NCBI GenBank assembly: GCA_032622095.1
Contig: CP136061.1
Location: 234,916,944-234,980,943 of the forward strand
Origin: Siphonodentalium dalli
Lineage: Eukaryota > Mollusca > Scaphopoda > Gadilida > Siphonodentaliidae
DNA length: 64,000 nt
Direction of reading: 5' to 3'
The notes below the pieces were generated by a model. It had not been told where the DNA came from. It did no database searches and was given only the letters and a program-made list of their open reading frames with translations. Numbering within the stretch: the stretch's first letter is position 1; the number at the start of each line of letters is the position of its first letter. The translations under genes and the position numbers were made by a program. Below are positions 1 through 11,514 of the stretch, in pieces.

Positions 1-1218
1 ATCATCATATGGACACAACGAGAGAGCATTACTATTTAATACTCAACATAATAATTTCTCTTGGCAGTGTAGGTTTTCAATAATAAAGATGGCCGAAAGT
101 TAAAAAAAAATCAGTATAGTCGGAACAAAAATCGCTAAATATCCCAAAGTGGGGTGCCCGATGAACCCCAGTGATGTTGTGACTTGTGTTACCTGCCTTT
201 TAGAAGGGGAAAGCGCCTGAACAGCTGATAAATTGTACTAAGTCCCGTGGCTGTTACAAGCTATGTCTTCTCATCTTTGTGAAAAAGTACATGTTCCACC
301 CATTATGTAGGTTTGTTGGCTTAGAAGGTTTCTATATGAAGGTGTAGAAATTTAGCCGCCACAAAGTTTTACACGTGCACTGCGTAAATTTGTATTTCAA
401 GGCCAACGAAAAACATATGGTCTGCTGCTAATAAATATAAACAAGCAGCAACATTTGGTATGAGTCTCACAAGAATCTTCGTTTCTGATTTACTACCTTA
501 TATAAATGAGACAATGCGAATACACCATTCAGAAGACGAAAACTAATGTATTTCCGCACAGCAGCGTATCACGAAACAGAAAGTATGGCACATCAAAATA
601 CAGAGGAACAAGAATCACATGAGAAGAACGGGGCATTATATCGACTAACTGTTTGTAATACATGTAGCCCCTTTCCCCGCCCATATACTCATACCGCGTG
701 AACTAAAATTCTCCTCCCAGAGGATCGGCGTCTGCTAAAGTAGCAATATGAAGTCTCTAATTGAACAAAAAGAGTCGGAGAAGCGAATTTAAATGTTTAT
801 TGTTAGCTAATGTTGAATGGGCGCATTAGTTATCAAGACAAAACACAGTGTTGTAAATAACTATGTATATTTTTAATCGCTGCCACAAATGATACCCTTA
901 TTATCCGGAATAATTTTTTGGGGGAAGAAAATGTTATATGTTTCGGAACGATGGACCGTCAGCAGCTATCTAATGAATATTTCTTGTCCATTAGAACACG
1001 AGGTATATGCTGAATGCCACCGACTGTCTATCCCGACTGGCTCATCTAAGATATAATAATCTTTCTCCAAGAGGAACATCAGATTGATTTGGAAATAAAC
1101 CAGCTGTTTCCGTGGTCATATAACCTTGTACTTAGTTTATTGCGATCCTCTTGCATTGCATTGGTATATTTCGCTTAGTTCTTAACTCTTCCTGAAGTAA
1201 ATATATTTTACCATTCAG
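1..1218. other. Unassigned sequence
   Basis: AT-rich DNA with no convincing exon or ORF. The only recognisable item is a stretch of about 37 bases at 743-780 that recurs almost unchanged at 8981-9018, so part of it belongs to a dispersed repeat. Confidence 0.4.
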
Positions 1219-1668
1219 TTAACTCTTTCAATGCCAGGGACCGATCTTATCGGCCCTAATTTATGGTCTGTAAAATCGGCCCTAAAATGTTTTTTTTTAA
1301 ATGTTTTTTTGTTTGGGTATGCTTAAGCATGCTATGGCGAATTTAAAAACAAACTGGATAAAACCTTAGGGGCAGGTTATAACTCAAAACTATCACCAAG
1401 TATTCATAGTAATAAATTTGATGCCCATGAAAAACGTAAGATTCCCTGGCACTAAACCTACAAAATAAGTCTGTTAAAGAATATAAGAAAAAAATATTAA
1501 AATTCTAAAAAATTCTAAAAAATAATAACAAATGATGAAAAATTGTTAGGCCAATGCATTCTCTTATATATGCGAGGCGACCTATGGTCGACTCGCATAT
1601 ATAAGAGAATGCATTGGCACATGGTATATGGGTTGATACAAAAATCTGACTTGGCACTGAAAGGTTAA
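1219..1668. mobile_element. TTAA-flanked MITE (piggyBac-like)
   Basis: TTAA at 1219-1222 and TTAA at 1665-1668 flank a 442-bp element with imperfect terminal inverted repeats (left CTCTTTCAATGCCA, right end complement CCTTTCAGTGCCA). TTAA duplication and ends of the C-Y-C-T-T-T type are typical of piggyBac-derived non-autonomous elements. It has no coding capacity and contains a near-perfect internal palindrome at 1550-1618. The family call is inference from ends and target site only. Confidence 0.6.
1550..1618. repeat. Near-perfect 69-nt palindrome
   Basis: Arms 1550-1576 and 1592-1618 are 27 bases each and exactly complementary. The 15-base centre itself pairs (CGACC with GGTCG), leaving only a tiny loop. 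It forms one long hairpin inside the MITE. Confidence 0.85.
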
Positions 1669-1911
1669 AGAAGTTCATATTGGAATTATTTATTATTCGT
1701 CTGGATGTATGTTCGCTAAATAGGAGCAGCCGACAGACAAACGGACGAAAAGTAAATACAAGTGCAGACGGATTCATATTCATTGGTGGAGAATGTTTAG
1801 ATAACAAGTTCAACAAACGACATATATGGTCGTGTGGTCGTTTGTTGAACTTATTATCCGAACACTGTCTTAGGGAACTACTCGTCTAGCAGTATTCAGT
1901 AAAGAAAGGGT
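1665..1911 (-). mobile_element. Degraded MITE, relative of the 45.7-kb copy
   Basis: Base order matches the reverse complement of the MITE at 45667-45945, including the hairpin around the motif GTTCAACAAACGAC (1808-1851) and the end AGTAAAGAAAGGGT (near 1900). The element abuts the previous MITE. It is diverged and has lost a clear second TTAA. Confidence 0.55.
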
Positions 1912-2573
1912 CACATTTTCCTTAAAATCCTTACCCAACCCTCGTTTACAGAGACACAATGCCACATTACATTGGTTTGGATCAGATGGAGAGTCATATA
2001 AATACTTTCAAGCCCAGAGAAAGAATTGTTACTTAATAGAGGAAGATCATTAAACATTGAAAACGATATATACGAAAAAATATGAAATACTAGAATAATA
2101 TACGTGTCTGAGAGAAAAGAACTATGTATCGGTGCTTGGGATGTACAATTTATCAAAGTTTTTGATTAAGAAAATAATGATTAAGCTAATATTTCTGACA
2201 GCATCTTAACATGAAATAACATGAGGGTTCACTAGCATGCATTGACAACGATTTCAAAAGATTTGGAAATTGGATAATTTTTTTTAATTAATAATATTAA
2301 TGGCACGTGTGCTAGAAATAACTGTCTAACAAATGCGCTTGTCTGTGGAGTCAAATTATGCGGACATAAAATTTAATTGGCGTGCCAACAAACATAATCT
2401 GATTCTGAACTGAATTTACATCTTAGAGACTTCATATTGCCTCTTATGGTACACCGATCCTACGAGAGGAAGATTTTAGTTTTCGCGGTGTAATACAGTA
2501 CAATGATGTAAAACAGCACCACATTCTGTTCGTTTTCAACTGACTTTGGTGCTAGCCAATGGGCATCGTGTAC

Positions 2574-2741
2574 CTTGAATTTTATAAATCTCTTGCACCA
2601 AAAGACCTCCACAGTTATCATCCTTATTGCCGGGACATTTGGAAGAACACCAATTGTAACCCACTGTTGTCTTCTTGTGTTTCCCATACCTGTTACCACA
2701 GAAACACTGTGTTTTAAATTGCAGTCCAGCGAATTTGCAAT
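2574..2741 (-). CDS. WSC-domain exon (second half of the domain)
   Basis: A 168-bp minus-strand exon bounded by acceptor TTCCAG (AG at 2743-2742) and donor AAG/GTACAC (GT at 2573-2572). It is phase 1 at both ends. The protein carries the core of a WSC carbohydrate-binding domain: FAGLQ, CFCGNRYG, a C-x3-C-PGN pair, DDNCGG and IYKIQ. WSC domains are extracellular, cysteine-rich sugar-binding modules. The exon and part of its flanking introns resemble 56045-56206, so it arose by segmental duplication. I found neither the exon for the first half of the domain nor downstream exons in the 2.5 kb that remain to the window edge, so this is a partial gene or an orphan exon. Its open frame and intact splice sites suggest it is not old debris. 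Confidence 0.75.
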
Positions 2742-3590
2742 CTGGAACAGAAAATGCTATCAATAGACAAAATATTATTCTTCAATGGTAAATATATGGT
2801 GGCACAATACTGATATGTGTAGCAGACATCTGAATTGATCCGCCAGTGCGTGGTTTTATTTAATAGAGTTCATCGTCGTTTCAGCCGCTAGATGATAGCA
2901 GGGAGTAATTTTATGGATGGAGGAAAGAGGGTGGTAATAAATAACTCCGAACATGTGGGTTACCCTAACTAGGAAATTATTGCACTGCACGAAGAGGTCA
3001 GCTACCGATGAAAAGTAACCGATGAACTTGTCCAGATACACGAATCAGGTTAGCTTATCTTTGTGTGGATGGTCATTTCGCGCTTCTGTGATTTAAAGCG
3101 GTTGCTATAACGCGGCAAGCACCAACCTCAGTTTTCATCATGCATGCATTCATCATCGGGGGTGATATTTATGAAATATATATAGTATACAGAATTTATT
3201 TGCAATACATTTCAGAAAGACTTATGCAAGTCGTAGAGTTTATAAAAGTACGGTCCCGAGTTTTCTTCGGTATGGTAGAGTAATTTCTCTTCTTGATATG
3301 TTAAAGATGAAGTGCGTTTGTCTCAGTCCTGTGCGAAAAAATTAAAAACAACTTGAACATTTCTAAGACTTTGGTAATATTTCTTTCAGAGAAGATAAAA
3401 TCTGTAAATCGGTATTTCGTGTAAATATATGAACCTATCTAATTCCTTCTTCCATATCACGGGCTATGGTTCTTTATTCCACAGCTTCTTTAGTCCAATG
3501 TTTGTTTTTTTTTACATATTGCACTTTATTCCGCAGGTTCTTTGTTCTGACAGTTCTGTGTTCCTAAAGTATCAAGGGCATTCCTTATAC
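2742..3590. other. Intron-like sequence sharing homology with 56.2-56.35 kb
   Basis: Just upstream of the WSC exon, 2785-2900 resembles 56235-56345 (for example the TAGAGTT...GTCGTTT stretch), showing that the duplication included intron. Beyond that I see no feature up to about 3590. Confidence 0.5.
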
Positions 3591-3599
3591 CGAAATATT

Positions 3600-4110
3600 C
3601 TTTATTGGGAAAGAATACGTCTCCCACTATATATCATATGATGGACACACTCGCATAGAGATCATTCTCCACCAGTTCAAAAACTGGGAACTTTTTGATG
3701 CTCTGACGGGGAACTTTATAACATTGAACAAATAACACTGGTAATATATTTCTCAGTTAGTCCCTTGTTTGTGTATTTCACATCAATATGTGAAGGTGCA
3801 ATTTCGAGATGGCATGGTGTACGAAACTGTCGCGAGTTAATTTCGCTCTACATCGCTTAAAATAATGACATAATAATAAATGTAACTGAATGTTTATCGT
3901 ATATCGGCTGACAAAGGTCTCATGAATCATGCAATCTAGAACTGGGACCTTCTCCTGCAGTGAACTATACTATATTGTTTCGTGTTATAAACTTCCCTGT
4001 CAGGTGTTTAAAAAGTTCCCAGGGATTGTACTGGTGGAACATGGTCTCTGTGTGCTTAGCCGGAGTGGTGATTCATGGTATGGTCTAATATATCACAAGA
4101 TGTCTATATT
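3600..4110. mobile_element. Diverged foldback/MITE-like inverted repeat
   Basis: The left half (CCACCAGTTCAAAAACTGGGAACT and following, near 3670-3760) is matched by the reverse complement of 3925-4055 (…AAAAAGTTCCCAGGGATTGTACTGG). The centre lies near 3850. Arms are diverged and the ends are not sharply defined. No coding sequence. Confidence 0.5.
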
Positions 4111-5335
4111 CCACGGTTCTTTATTCTGAAATATATTAGTAAATTGTTAACATTATTTGTTGAAAACACAGTAAGAAATAATTTCTACCGATTCAATATA
4201 ATGGGACTACTTTTTATGCATTGTCTATATTAAGTGGCCAATATCCGACAATGAATAACTAAAACTTATGGGCCTAATATTACTCTGACCATAATTCCAG
4301 ATGCCTTGTTTCCTAGACTCGCATCAAATACTGTTCACCCCGAAGCCGAAGCGATAGTTATCTGTGGTGTTACATTAGACACTGTATCCTTAAACAGTTC
4401 CCAAAAACACTATACCCGTAGATGTGAACACTCTTGTTAGTGCGGAGAGTGGATGGTGAAGGTATGTCGGAATCAATCCAAGGGCGCCAAAGTTTTAATA
4501 TTGTGAAGATATGGCTTTATTCTGATTATGTCAATAGAAACAGTCAATGTTATCTGAAGAGCATTCTGATAACTAATTGTTCGTTCAACAGTGACCAATA
4601 GTGTAAAGCCAATTTGTACCTATTGTTGAGATTTTTCTCGTATTAATAATTATACTTCCATGGTGTAACCAAGGAAGTTTATTGTTTTTCTATTGGGGCC
4701 GTTTTCCGTTTACTGGAAAATACTCGGAAACTAATGGCAGTAGAAAGCGAAATCTCTAGCGGATGTAGGCATCTAAAGTCTAAAGTAAATATGGTATCCG
4801 GATTTCTTTACGGAGTTATTATTTCCAATTCCAGTAATCGAAAGTGACAGTAGCAAGATTTTCCGATTACGACATTAATGCTTTAAGCCCACCGATCTAC
4901 TGCACGACATAAGTGCTCGCACAAATTCAAAACAGCAGCGCCGTATTAGATAATAATTGGTGACGTCACTAAATCAGATATAGTCTATATATACGACCCA
5001 AAGTGTCCGACTTTGGTTCGTTATAAGGAGCAGAACATCGATAATTGGACCGTAGGCATACATCGATACGTCCTACTGGACACGGGAATCAAACTTGTGC
5101 CCGCGCTTTCCTTGCGAAGTTACGATCCATAGATAGATAAACACCATAAACCAGAATGTATAAACTGAGGTTTGTTTCGTGTTTGTTTGTTTGTTTTTTG
5201 TATTATAAGTCCACCGGTTTTAAATTTGTGTCGGATATTCCGAATGGGAAGAGTGATTCGGGTCGGATCGTACGGCTTAATTATTTTTTTATTCCGTTAT
5301 CGATGTTTGGATGGGTAAACAAAATTCACAAATTT
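4111..5335. other. Unassigned, with one dispersed repeat segment
   Basis: 4435-4620 shares order and wording with 58225-58390 (TTAGTGCGGA…GTCGGAATCAATCCA… ATGTCAATMGAAACA…GTGTAAAAGCCAA), so it is a copy of a dispersed repeat. The rest of the interval shows nothing I can name; 4960-5000 has a TATA-like TATATATACG but no gene follows. Confidence 0.4.
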
Positions 5336-6420
5336 TCCCCGCCAAATCCAAACAGGCTAATAAAAGAGCAAGGTAATGCACTAGCCAGTAGGTCGGAATA
5401 TGCTGTAGGTACGTCTCCAAAGTTTGACCGCTCTACTCTAACAGCAATCTGCCCAACGGGGAGTGCGTGTCGGAGTGGGTTGAGACTTTTCGAAAATTCC
5501 ACCGAAAATCGTAATGGGAACAATTTGGTATAATTCATACATCGAGATAAAACAATTTTGACAAGTGCGTCTGATAGGTAGTGTCCACGCACATATCTAG
5601 TGTGATTTTCTAAATTTTAAATCGAACGATTTAATCGTGACAACGCTATATAACGTAAATATGTATATGTACGTAGTATATCACTAACTTATTTTAAGCG
5701 CCGAATCCAAACGGGCTAATGATGGAACGATGTTAATGCAGACGCACGTACAGTAATTCCCACGAGAGCTTTCCGACGAATGGCAACAAGCCATATTTTC
5801 GACTAAATTCTGAAAAGTTACCCATAATTCTGCTGTTGTTAGGGAGTCGATTAATTATGGCATTACTGTACGTCGGTAAGCCTCCAAAATTGCAACCTTC
5901 CCAAACGGAGAGTCGGTGTGGGTTCAGACGGCAAATTCTACCGAAAATCAAAGGGGGGGGGGGAAATACTCCAAAAATCAGACATTGAGATAAAAACGTT
6001 TTTACGAGTGGATGTGGTTGGTATAGTATCCACACGCAATGTTAGTGCGATTTTCTCAGTTTTAAGAGTGGACGGTTTACTCCTGGTAGCTTATAACGTT
6101 GTTAACGGATGATATGTATTGCTCTTATTCAAATCCACTAGCGTTGACGCCAAATGCAAACGGGCTAATGAAGGAGCAATGCTAATGCGTGAGCAGGTAT
6201 ATCGATATATCCTAGGTACCGCTCTACTATGAAAGCAACCTGTCCAACGGTGAGTTCTTTTGGTAAATTCCACCGAAACTCGTAATGGGGAAACAATTGG
6301 AAAAATCGCGAATCTTGATTTTTATATTTTGGCAACTGCATGTGTTTGGTAGTATATATACGGAAACATTAGTGCGATTTTCCAAGTTTTAGAGCAGACA
6401 GGTAAGCACTGAGCTAGTGT
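5336..6420 (+). repeat. Three-unit tandem repeat, about 360-450 bp per unit
   Basis: Units begin near 5336, 5700 and 6149 with variants of CCGAATCCAAACGGGCTAATG. Each continues through CCTNCCCAACGGNGAGT, a CCACCGAAAATCGTAATGGG stretch, and TTAGTGCGATTTTC before the next unit. The middle unit carries a G12 run near 5948 and an insertion with its own inverted repeat (TACAGTAAT near 5750 and ATTACTGTA near 5860). ORFs here are by-products of the repeat. Confidence 0.7.
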
Positions 6421-6875
6421 TATCGATTGTGATAGAGTTGTCTCTCTATAACAGTTAACGCTCTATTACAGAGACGCTAACGACTCTTTGTAGCGATGGT
6501 GCACTGAAATACATATATTATTAATAACAAATACATAGCGGTCTTTCCTCCGGAATTTAAACTACTAAAATATACTGATTCCGAAACTGATAGACGTTTC
6601 CGAAAAAAATGCGAAATAACAGAAGTACAGGTATGTTACATTAATATGCTTTATACCATTTTGTTCTACATGTAGATTACATTATCCACCTCTTACCCCC
6701 AATATCCGTCTACTAGACAGATAAAGAATCCTCTACTTAGATAGATAAACTTTAATAATATGTGGGGAAGATATATTACACGAACTTGGACAAGCTGAGC
6801 ACCAGCAGCTCATAAGTGACGTCACTGGATCGTAACAATTAACGTTATGGATCATCATTAGAACGCACCCTGTTG

Positions 6876-7170
6876 GTTTCCGTTGTTAGCAACGGAAGCG
6901 GGGTAACGTCACAAGAGCTATACTCTGGCATGACCTCAGTTAACGGTATACTCGTATAGCGCGCATCTATACTCACAAATCGACTCCACCCACCCGTATG
7001 TGCAATTTCACTTATATATCAAGATGTTCCGCCCACTTTGGTGTCTTAAAAACCACCCGAAAGAGATCCGTCAATTAGTTGAATATAACGTGAATGCCAA
7101 TTTGGGGTGAAGGTCAGAGTATAGCTCTTGCGACGTTGCCCCGCTACCGTTAGCGACAGCGTCCTTAGAA
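6876..7170. mobile_element. Short foldback element
   Basis: 6876-6932 (AGCGGGGTAACGTCACAAGA and onward) is complementary to 7111-7170 with a few mismatches. The internal part 6935-7065 recurs at 42716-42855, showing dispersal. No coding capacity. Confidence 0.6.
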
Positions 7171-7727
7171 ACGTCAGTATCCTCAACGTTTTTGCGTGCA
7201 GTCGGTGGCGAGTCCTTTCTAAAACATCAAACGATGCGCCCCAAAACGCACTCAAATAGAATTGTTCAATGTTCAGTTGGTGAAGTCTATAACTTTATTA
7301 AGCAATATTGGCAGTTTGTTATTATATTATTAAATTATACGATATTCTTTCGTGAGCTGGTGCCTCTGGACTACCGATCTTGCTTTTGCTTAAGTTCAGA
7401 CGTACATTAATAAGTGTCAAGCGCAAACAACCAAATTCACATGACTGCTATACTCGTACATTTCAGTTTTTAAATTTGAACTTCACGCGAATCATTAAAA
7501 TTTATTAGAAATTACACCAGGCTATGATATTTTCCGGCATAATTTATAAATTATATAAAGCGGACTATTTCGCGGTGCAGTCGCATGAATACAAACCTGT
7601 TTCATAACTAATTCGTCTATACTATACAGATAAAGTCGCCAAGCAGGTGAGCCTGTGAATTTTGTGATGTTTTTTTGAACTGTGATAAAATACATTTAAA
7701 TTTGTTCGGTGGATAAACAGAACATAC
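7171..7727. other. Unassigned sequence
   Basis: AT-rich, no convincing ORF, hairpin or repeat match was seen. Confidence 0.35.
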
Positions 7728-7858
7728 ACATAGTGTAGCTGGACAGATAATTTATTTTTGCTCGTATGTGGGCATCTATTTGGCTCGCCTGGAGGCTCAC
7801 CGAATAAATGCCCACATTCTCGTAAAAAATTAATTCTTTATTCAGCTACACAATGCGG
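7728..7858. mobile_element. Small MITE-like hairpin
   Basis: Arms 7731-7788 and 7803-7856 are complementary apart from small gaps (core GTGTAGCTG, ATGTGGGCAT on one side; ATGCCCACAT, CAGCTACAC on the other). A short centre GGCTCGCC…GGC also pairs. Confidence 0.65.
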
Positions 7859-8009
7859 CTATTCTCTATATATAATCAGACACTGTTGAACAGGATTTGG
7901 GCGTCATGTGGAGGGGTTGTAATTAGCCCAAAAAAATGTATCCTTACCGCATCGAACTGAACGCTTGGCTGGGGTCAACGGTGGTTCAGTTAATTAGGAT
8001 AATGATGCA

Positions 8010-8273
8010 TTAGAAATAGCCTTGAAATAGCGTGCCTGTCATTTGCAAAATGAGGTCCACAGAGGGTGGACTTAGTGATGCTATCCCACATAGCGGGTTA
8101 GCATCACCAAATTCACCCTCTGGGAACCTCATTCTGCTGAGTTGTAAGCAGAATGAGGTCCACAGAGGGTGAATTTGGTGATGCTAGACCGCTATGCGGG
8201 GTAGCATCACTAAATTCACCCTCTGGGGACCTCATTCTGCAAATGACAGACACGATATTTCAAGGCTTGATTA
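8010..8273. repeat. Hairpin of hairpins
   Basis: The outer arms (8010-8050 and 8227-8273) pair through AAGCCTTGAAATA and GTCATTTGCA. Between them are two successive stem-loops, 8048-8137 and 8147-8240, each built from AATGAGGTCC…CAGAGGGTG pairing with its complement and closing on a short loop. The two inner hairpins are near duplicates. It looks like a MITE that duplicated internally; a structured RNA is an alternative. Confidence 0.75.
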
Positions 8274-8622
8274 GACTGTAACCATCCAAATTGCTTCGAA
8301 CCATATGATATAAACCTTGCAGTATACATCTTATTTCGAAATGGCAATTCAAATCTACCATCAGACCACTAAGCACCTGTATGCATTCGCACGAAGAGGA
8401 ACACACCTACTAGTATATACACAGAACACACACATGGGATGCCAATACCATGGAAGTCTATCTGATTATATGGAATCAGACCTCCAGTTTGAAATCGTTT
8501 TGTTGAAAACATTTTCAAACGACCCAACTCTGCTGTGCTCTAATCAGGTTCGATATGAAATAAACGTGAAAGATGCGGGCATTTTTCTTTCAGAAGCTTT
8601 TGAGAATTGTTTCTAAAGGTAT
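8274..8622. other. Unassigned; open plus frame of uncertain meaning
   Basis: A 99-codon plus-strand frame spans 8317-8616, but it has no recognisable domain or codon pattern and runs into RepA. I do not call it a gene. Confidence 0.3.
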
Positions 8623-8938
8623 TTTTCAAAAACCAATGTTGGCAAGTCGACAAATTATTATTTCTGACCCAAAATGACAATTCAAAATGGCCGCCATCAG
8701 AACAAAGTCTAGATTTCCGTTTACTATTATATGTTGTTCTAAGACGTTTGAATATTATGCATTTCCGTAGTTTCGAACGAATTGTGACAAGAGAGTAGTA
8801 CACAGAACATATGTGGTAATTTAAAGTGAACATGTTTGACATGTAACCCAATTTATGCCCAAAAATGACAAAAAAACGCGAATTTTATAAATTATTGCCG
8901 TCTTAAATGGCAGAAAGTGAAGTATTCCGGAAATATAT
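8623..8938 (-). repeat. RepA tandem repeat, left arm, outer part
   Basis: Part of a ~360-bp repeat with landmarks GTTGGCAA, AAAATGGCCGCCATC, TCGAACGAATTGTGACAAG, AACATGTTTGACAT and TTAAATGGCAGAAAGTGAAG. Other copies lie at 9560-10047 and, inverted, in 22160-22441, 38074-38326 and 41360-41545. In the right-arm direction this copy reads on the minus strand. Confidence 0.75.
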
Positions 8939-9559
8939 GCAAAAAATGACCCAAAAAAAACGCGAATTTTATAAATTGTTGCAATATGAAGTCTCTAATT
9001 GAACAAAAAGTGTCGGAGTGTAACGGTCTTAAATGGCAGAAAGTGATGTATTCCGGCATGTCGAGTTATCTGTGACTAAAATATACTCCCAGCACTAATG
9101 CAGGGCGCCTGGGTGTGAACCGCACTGGCTTTATACCATACGGTGACTCCAGCATACAACCAGTAATTAATTAGCTCTTCATATTCCTTTCATATCTCAG
9201 CCTGTGGGAGCATGGGCAGGGCACCCTGGCAAATTAATCACGGTTTATTATTCGATGTATAAAATGTTAAATTGTATTGTTATTTTTAAAGGAAAAACAG
9301 AATTGCAATTAGCCAATAAAACGATAAAAACAATTATGACGCAGCAAAACAAAGTTATCAAACGAATTATATTTTTTAGAAAATCAGCAAAATATAATTG
9401 AATTAGTTTCCAAAACGACAATTTAACGCTTTAGTTCGTTCAATGCAAACGGAACCCAAAACCAGGTATTTCCTACAAACAATGCGAAAACGATCGTGCA
9501 TGAACATGTTTTTATCGCTAATTGTATGAATTCAGTTCTTTCTAATTTCGGGTGTCACG
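8939..9559. mobile_element. 621-bp insertion in RepA with 10-bp duplication
   Basis: The RepA sequence is interrupted at GGAAATATAT, which occurs at 8929-8938 and again at 9560-9569; RepA resumes in register afterwards. A duplication of 9-11 bp is like that of Mutator-type elements, but I see no matching terminal inverted repeats. The left 100 bases of the insert are themselves RepA-like, so a rearrangement is an alternative. Confidence 0.5.
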
Positions 9560-10047
9560 GGAAATATATCCTTCAAATGGTTTAGACAGTTGTGTCTAAA
9601 TATAATTTGTATTCTGATTCCAGAAAACAATGTTGGCAATTCGACCAATAATTTTTTCTGATCTAAAATGACAATTCAAAATGGCCGCCATCAGAGTAAA
9701 GTCTAGATTTTCGTTTACTGTTATATGTTGTTCTAAGACGTTTGAATATTATGCATTTCCGTAATTTCGAACGAATTGTGACAAGAGACACGATATACAG
9801 AAAACATATGTGGTAATTTAAAGTGAACATGTTTGACATTTAACCCAATTTATGCCCAAAAATGACAAAAAACGCGAATTTTATTAATTATTGCCGTCTT
9901 AAATGGCAGAAAGTGAAGTATTCCGGAAATCTATCCTTCAAATTGTTTAGACAGTTGTGTCTAAATGTAATTGGTAATCTGATTCCATAAAATAATGTTG
10001 GCAACTCGACCAATAATTATTTCTGACCTAAAATGACAATTCAAAAT
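9560..10047 (-). repeat. RepA tandem repeat, left arm, inner part
   Basis: One full ~360-bp unit plus part of the next (GTTGGCAAYTCGACCAATAAT occurs at about 9632 and 9996). It lies directly 3' of the minus-strand nuclease-like pseudogene, as the right-arm copy lies 3' of the plus-strand one. Confidence 0.75.
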
Positions 10048-10126
10048 GGCCGATATAATTATCAGTTAAAATCGTCAGTAATATTATGAAACAGGTTCAT
10101 CAACACCCAATGCGACACAATTTGCA

Positions 10127-11500
10127 TCAATTAGCCAAAAATATTGTCACAACAAATCCTGATTTATTATTGCAGTTCCACAATTGCAGAGTGGTGTGCA
10201 GGGTAACTCTGATTTTCTGCATGTACACCTTGCTGTTACACACCCCTTCGTGCACCCACTTTTGATTATTTCGAGACATGATTTTGGAATGGGTTCTAAT
10301 GACGTAATAGTTGGATCTAATCAACCACCGTCTTCTTTCCATTCCATTGTCGAAGGATCCGGTAATGAAATGAGTCACTGGTTGGTGGAAGCTTTTCGGG
10401 AGATTCAGTCCGAGGGAACATCCTGAATCTTGCATTGTTGAGTTTTGCATCGGAAACTCCATACAACTTGCGTACAAAATGGTCAGCACTTTCAATTGTT
10501 TCAGTGGATATTGCAATATTACCTATACCCGTTAAGAGTTCACAAAATTCGAGGTAAATCTTCCATGCAGATCGTTTAGACACCCCATATATGAACGAAG
10601 TTGAATCACACCCCGTTAAAGCACGAAGCGCAAGAATATAGCTCAGAGAGTCGCTCGGTATTTGGGTGGCAACATCCCTGATGGGTATAATTTTAGGGCT
10701 TTTGGACGTTCCAGCCATCATGAACACATCACAGTATGCAGGGAACTTATCTAGGTAACCAAGCAATACCAATAGAACATCGACCTCCCTACGTACCACA
10801 ATAACTTGTTTCAGATTGCACCCCATGCTGGTATCAAGTGAATGAAGGATAAGTCTATTGTCAGCCTCTTCGTGATTAGAATATAACCCTTTCAAGTCTG
10901 TTCCATCTACCGAACAATCTACTCTGCAATCTTCTGGGAACCCCCTACAACAACAACAGTAACACCTTCTGTTTTCGCTTTGGTAACAAGTTCTCGAGAC
11001 AAGAAACCATTCAAATCGGACTTGTTGTCAGACAACAAAATGGGAACGTCACGATTTGTTATTGTCCTTCGGATCAATGGTACATTGCGACTTCTTCTCG
11101 ATCAGGTGACAGTCTTGATATATTTATCCGAGTATCTGTCGAACACTACATCAATCCAGGCATAGCCTTCGCCCTTCTTCAACGCGCACACTGAGCATAC
11201 ATCGGCCAAATCTCCAAATGTATTTATCTTTTCCGGTTTACCTATGGCCACAACAAGGGCCTGGCCGTCAATGGCAATACCTGCATGGGGAGATGGTGTC
11301 AGTGTTTGCAAGTTGACTGCCCTGCCGGCATGAAGGGCAACTAAAAGACGATGTAATACACTGCGATATGTTTTACAACATGAACTCATGCATGTTCCAA
11401 TTGCATTATGCCAGACAAATAAAACACTTCGAACTGGTAACAAAGCAATGCTTAGTGACGCGCTGGTCGAGAAAGTATCATGCCTAACAACAATGACACC
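10127..11500 (-). pseudogene. FEN/XPG-like nuclease-type ORF, left copy, broken
   Basis: Minus-strand reading shows, in order, IDGQALVVAIGK (about 11277-11236), a VVFDRY…IKTVT block near 11110, LLSDNKSDLNGFL near 11010, HEEADNRLILHSLD near 10860, VDVLLVLLGYL near 10780 and ALTGCDSTSF near 10600. The acidic residues and the GCD helix-hairpin segment resemble PIN-superfamily XPG/FEN1 nucleases, in an arrangement I recall from uncharacterised multicopy proteins of cnidarians, sponges and molluscs. Several stops and frame changes (for example near 11102, 10910 and 10400) break it. It is probably a transposon-borne gene; function is not established. RepA follows its 3' end. Confidence 0.65.
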
Positions 11501-11514
11501 ATACCCTGTGAATG

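Noticed and set aside
8317-8616. Plus-strand 99-codon ORF
   Set aside because: No domain and it overlaps the start of RepA; insufficient support.
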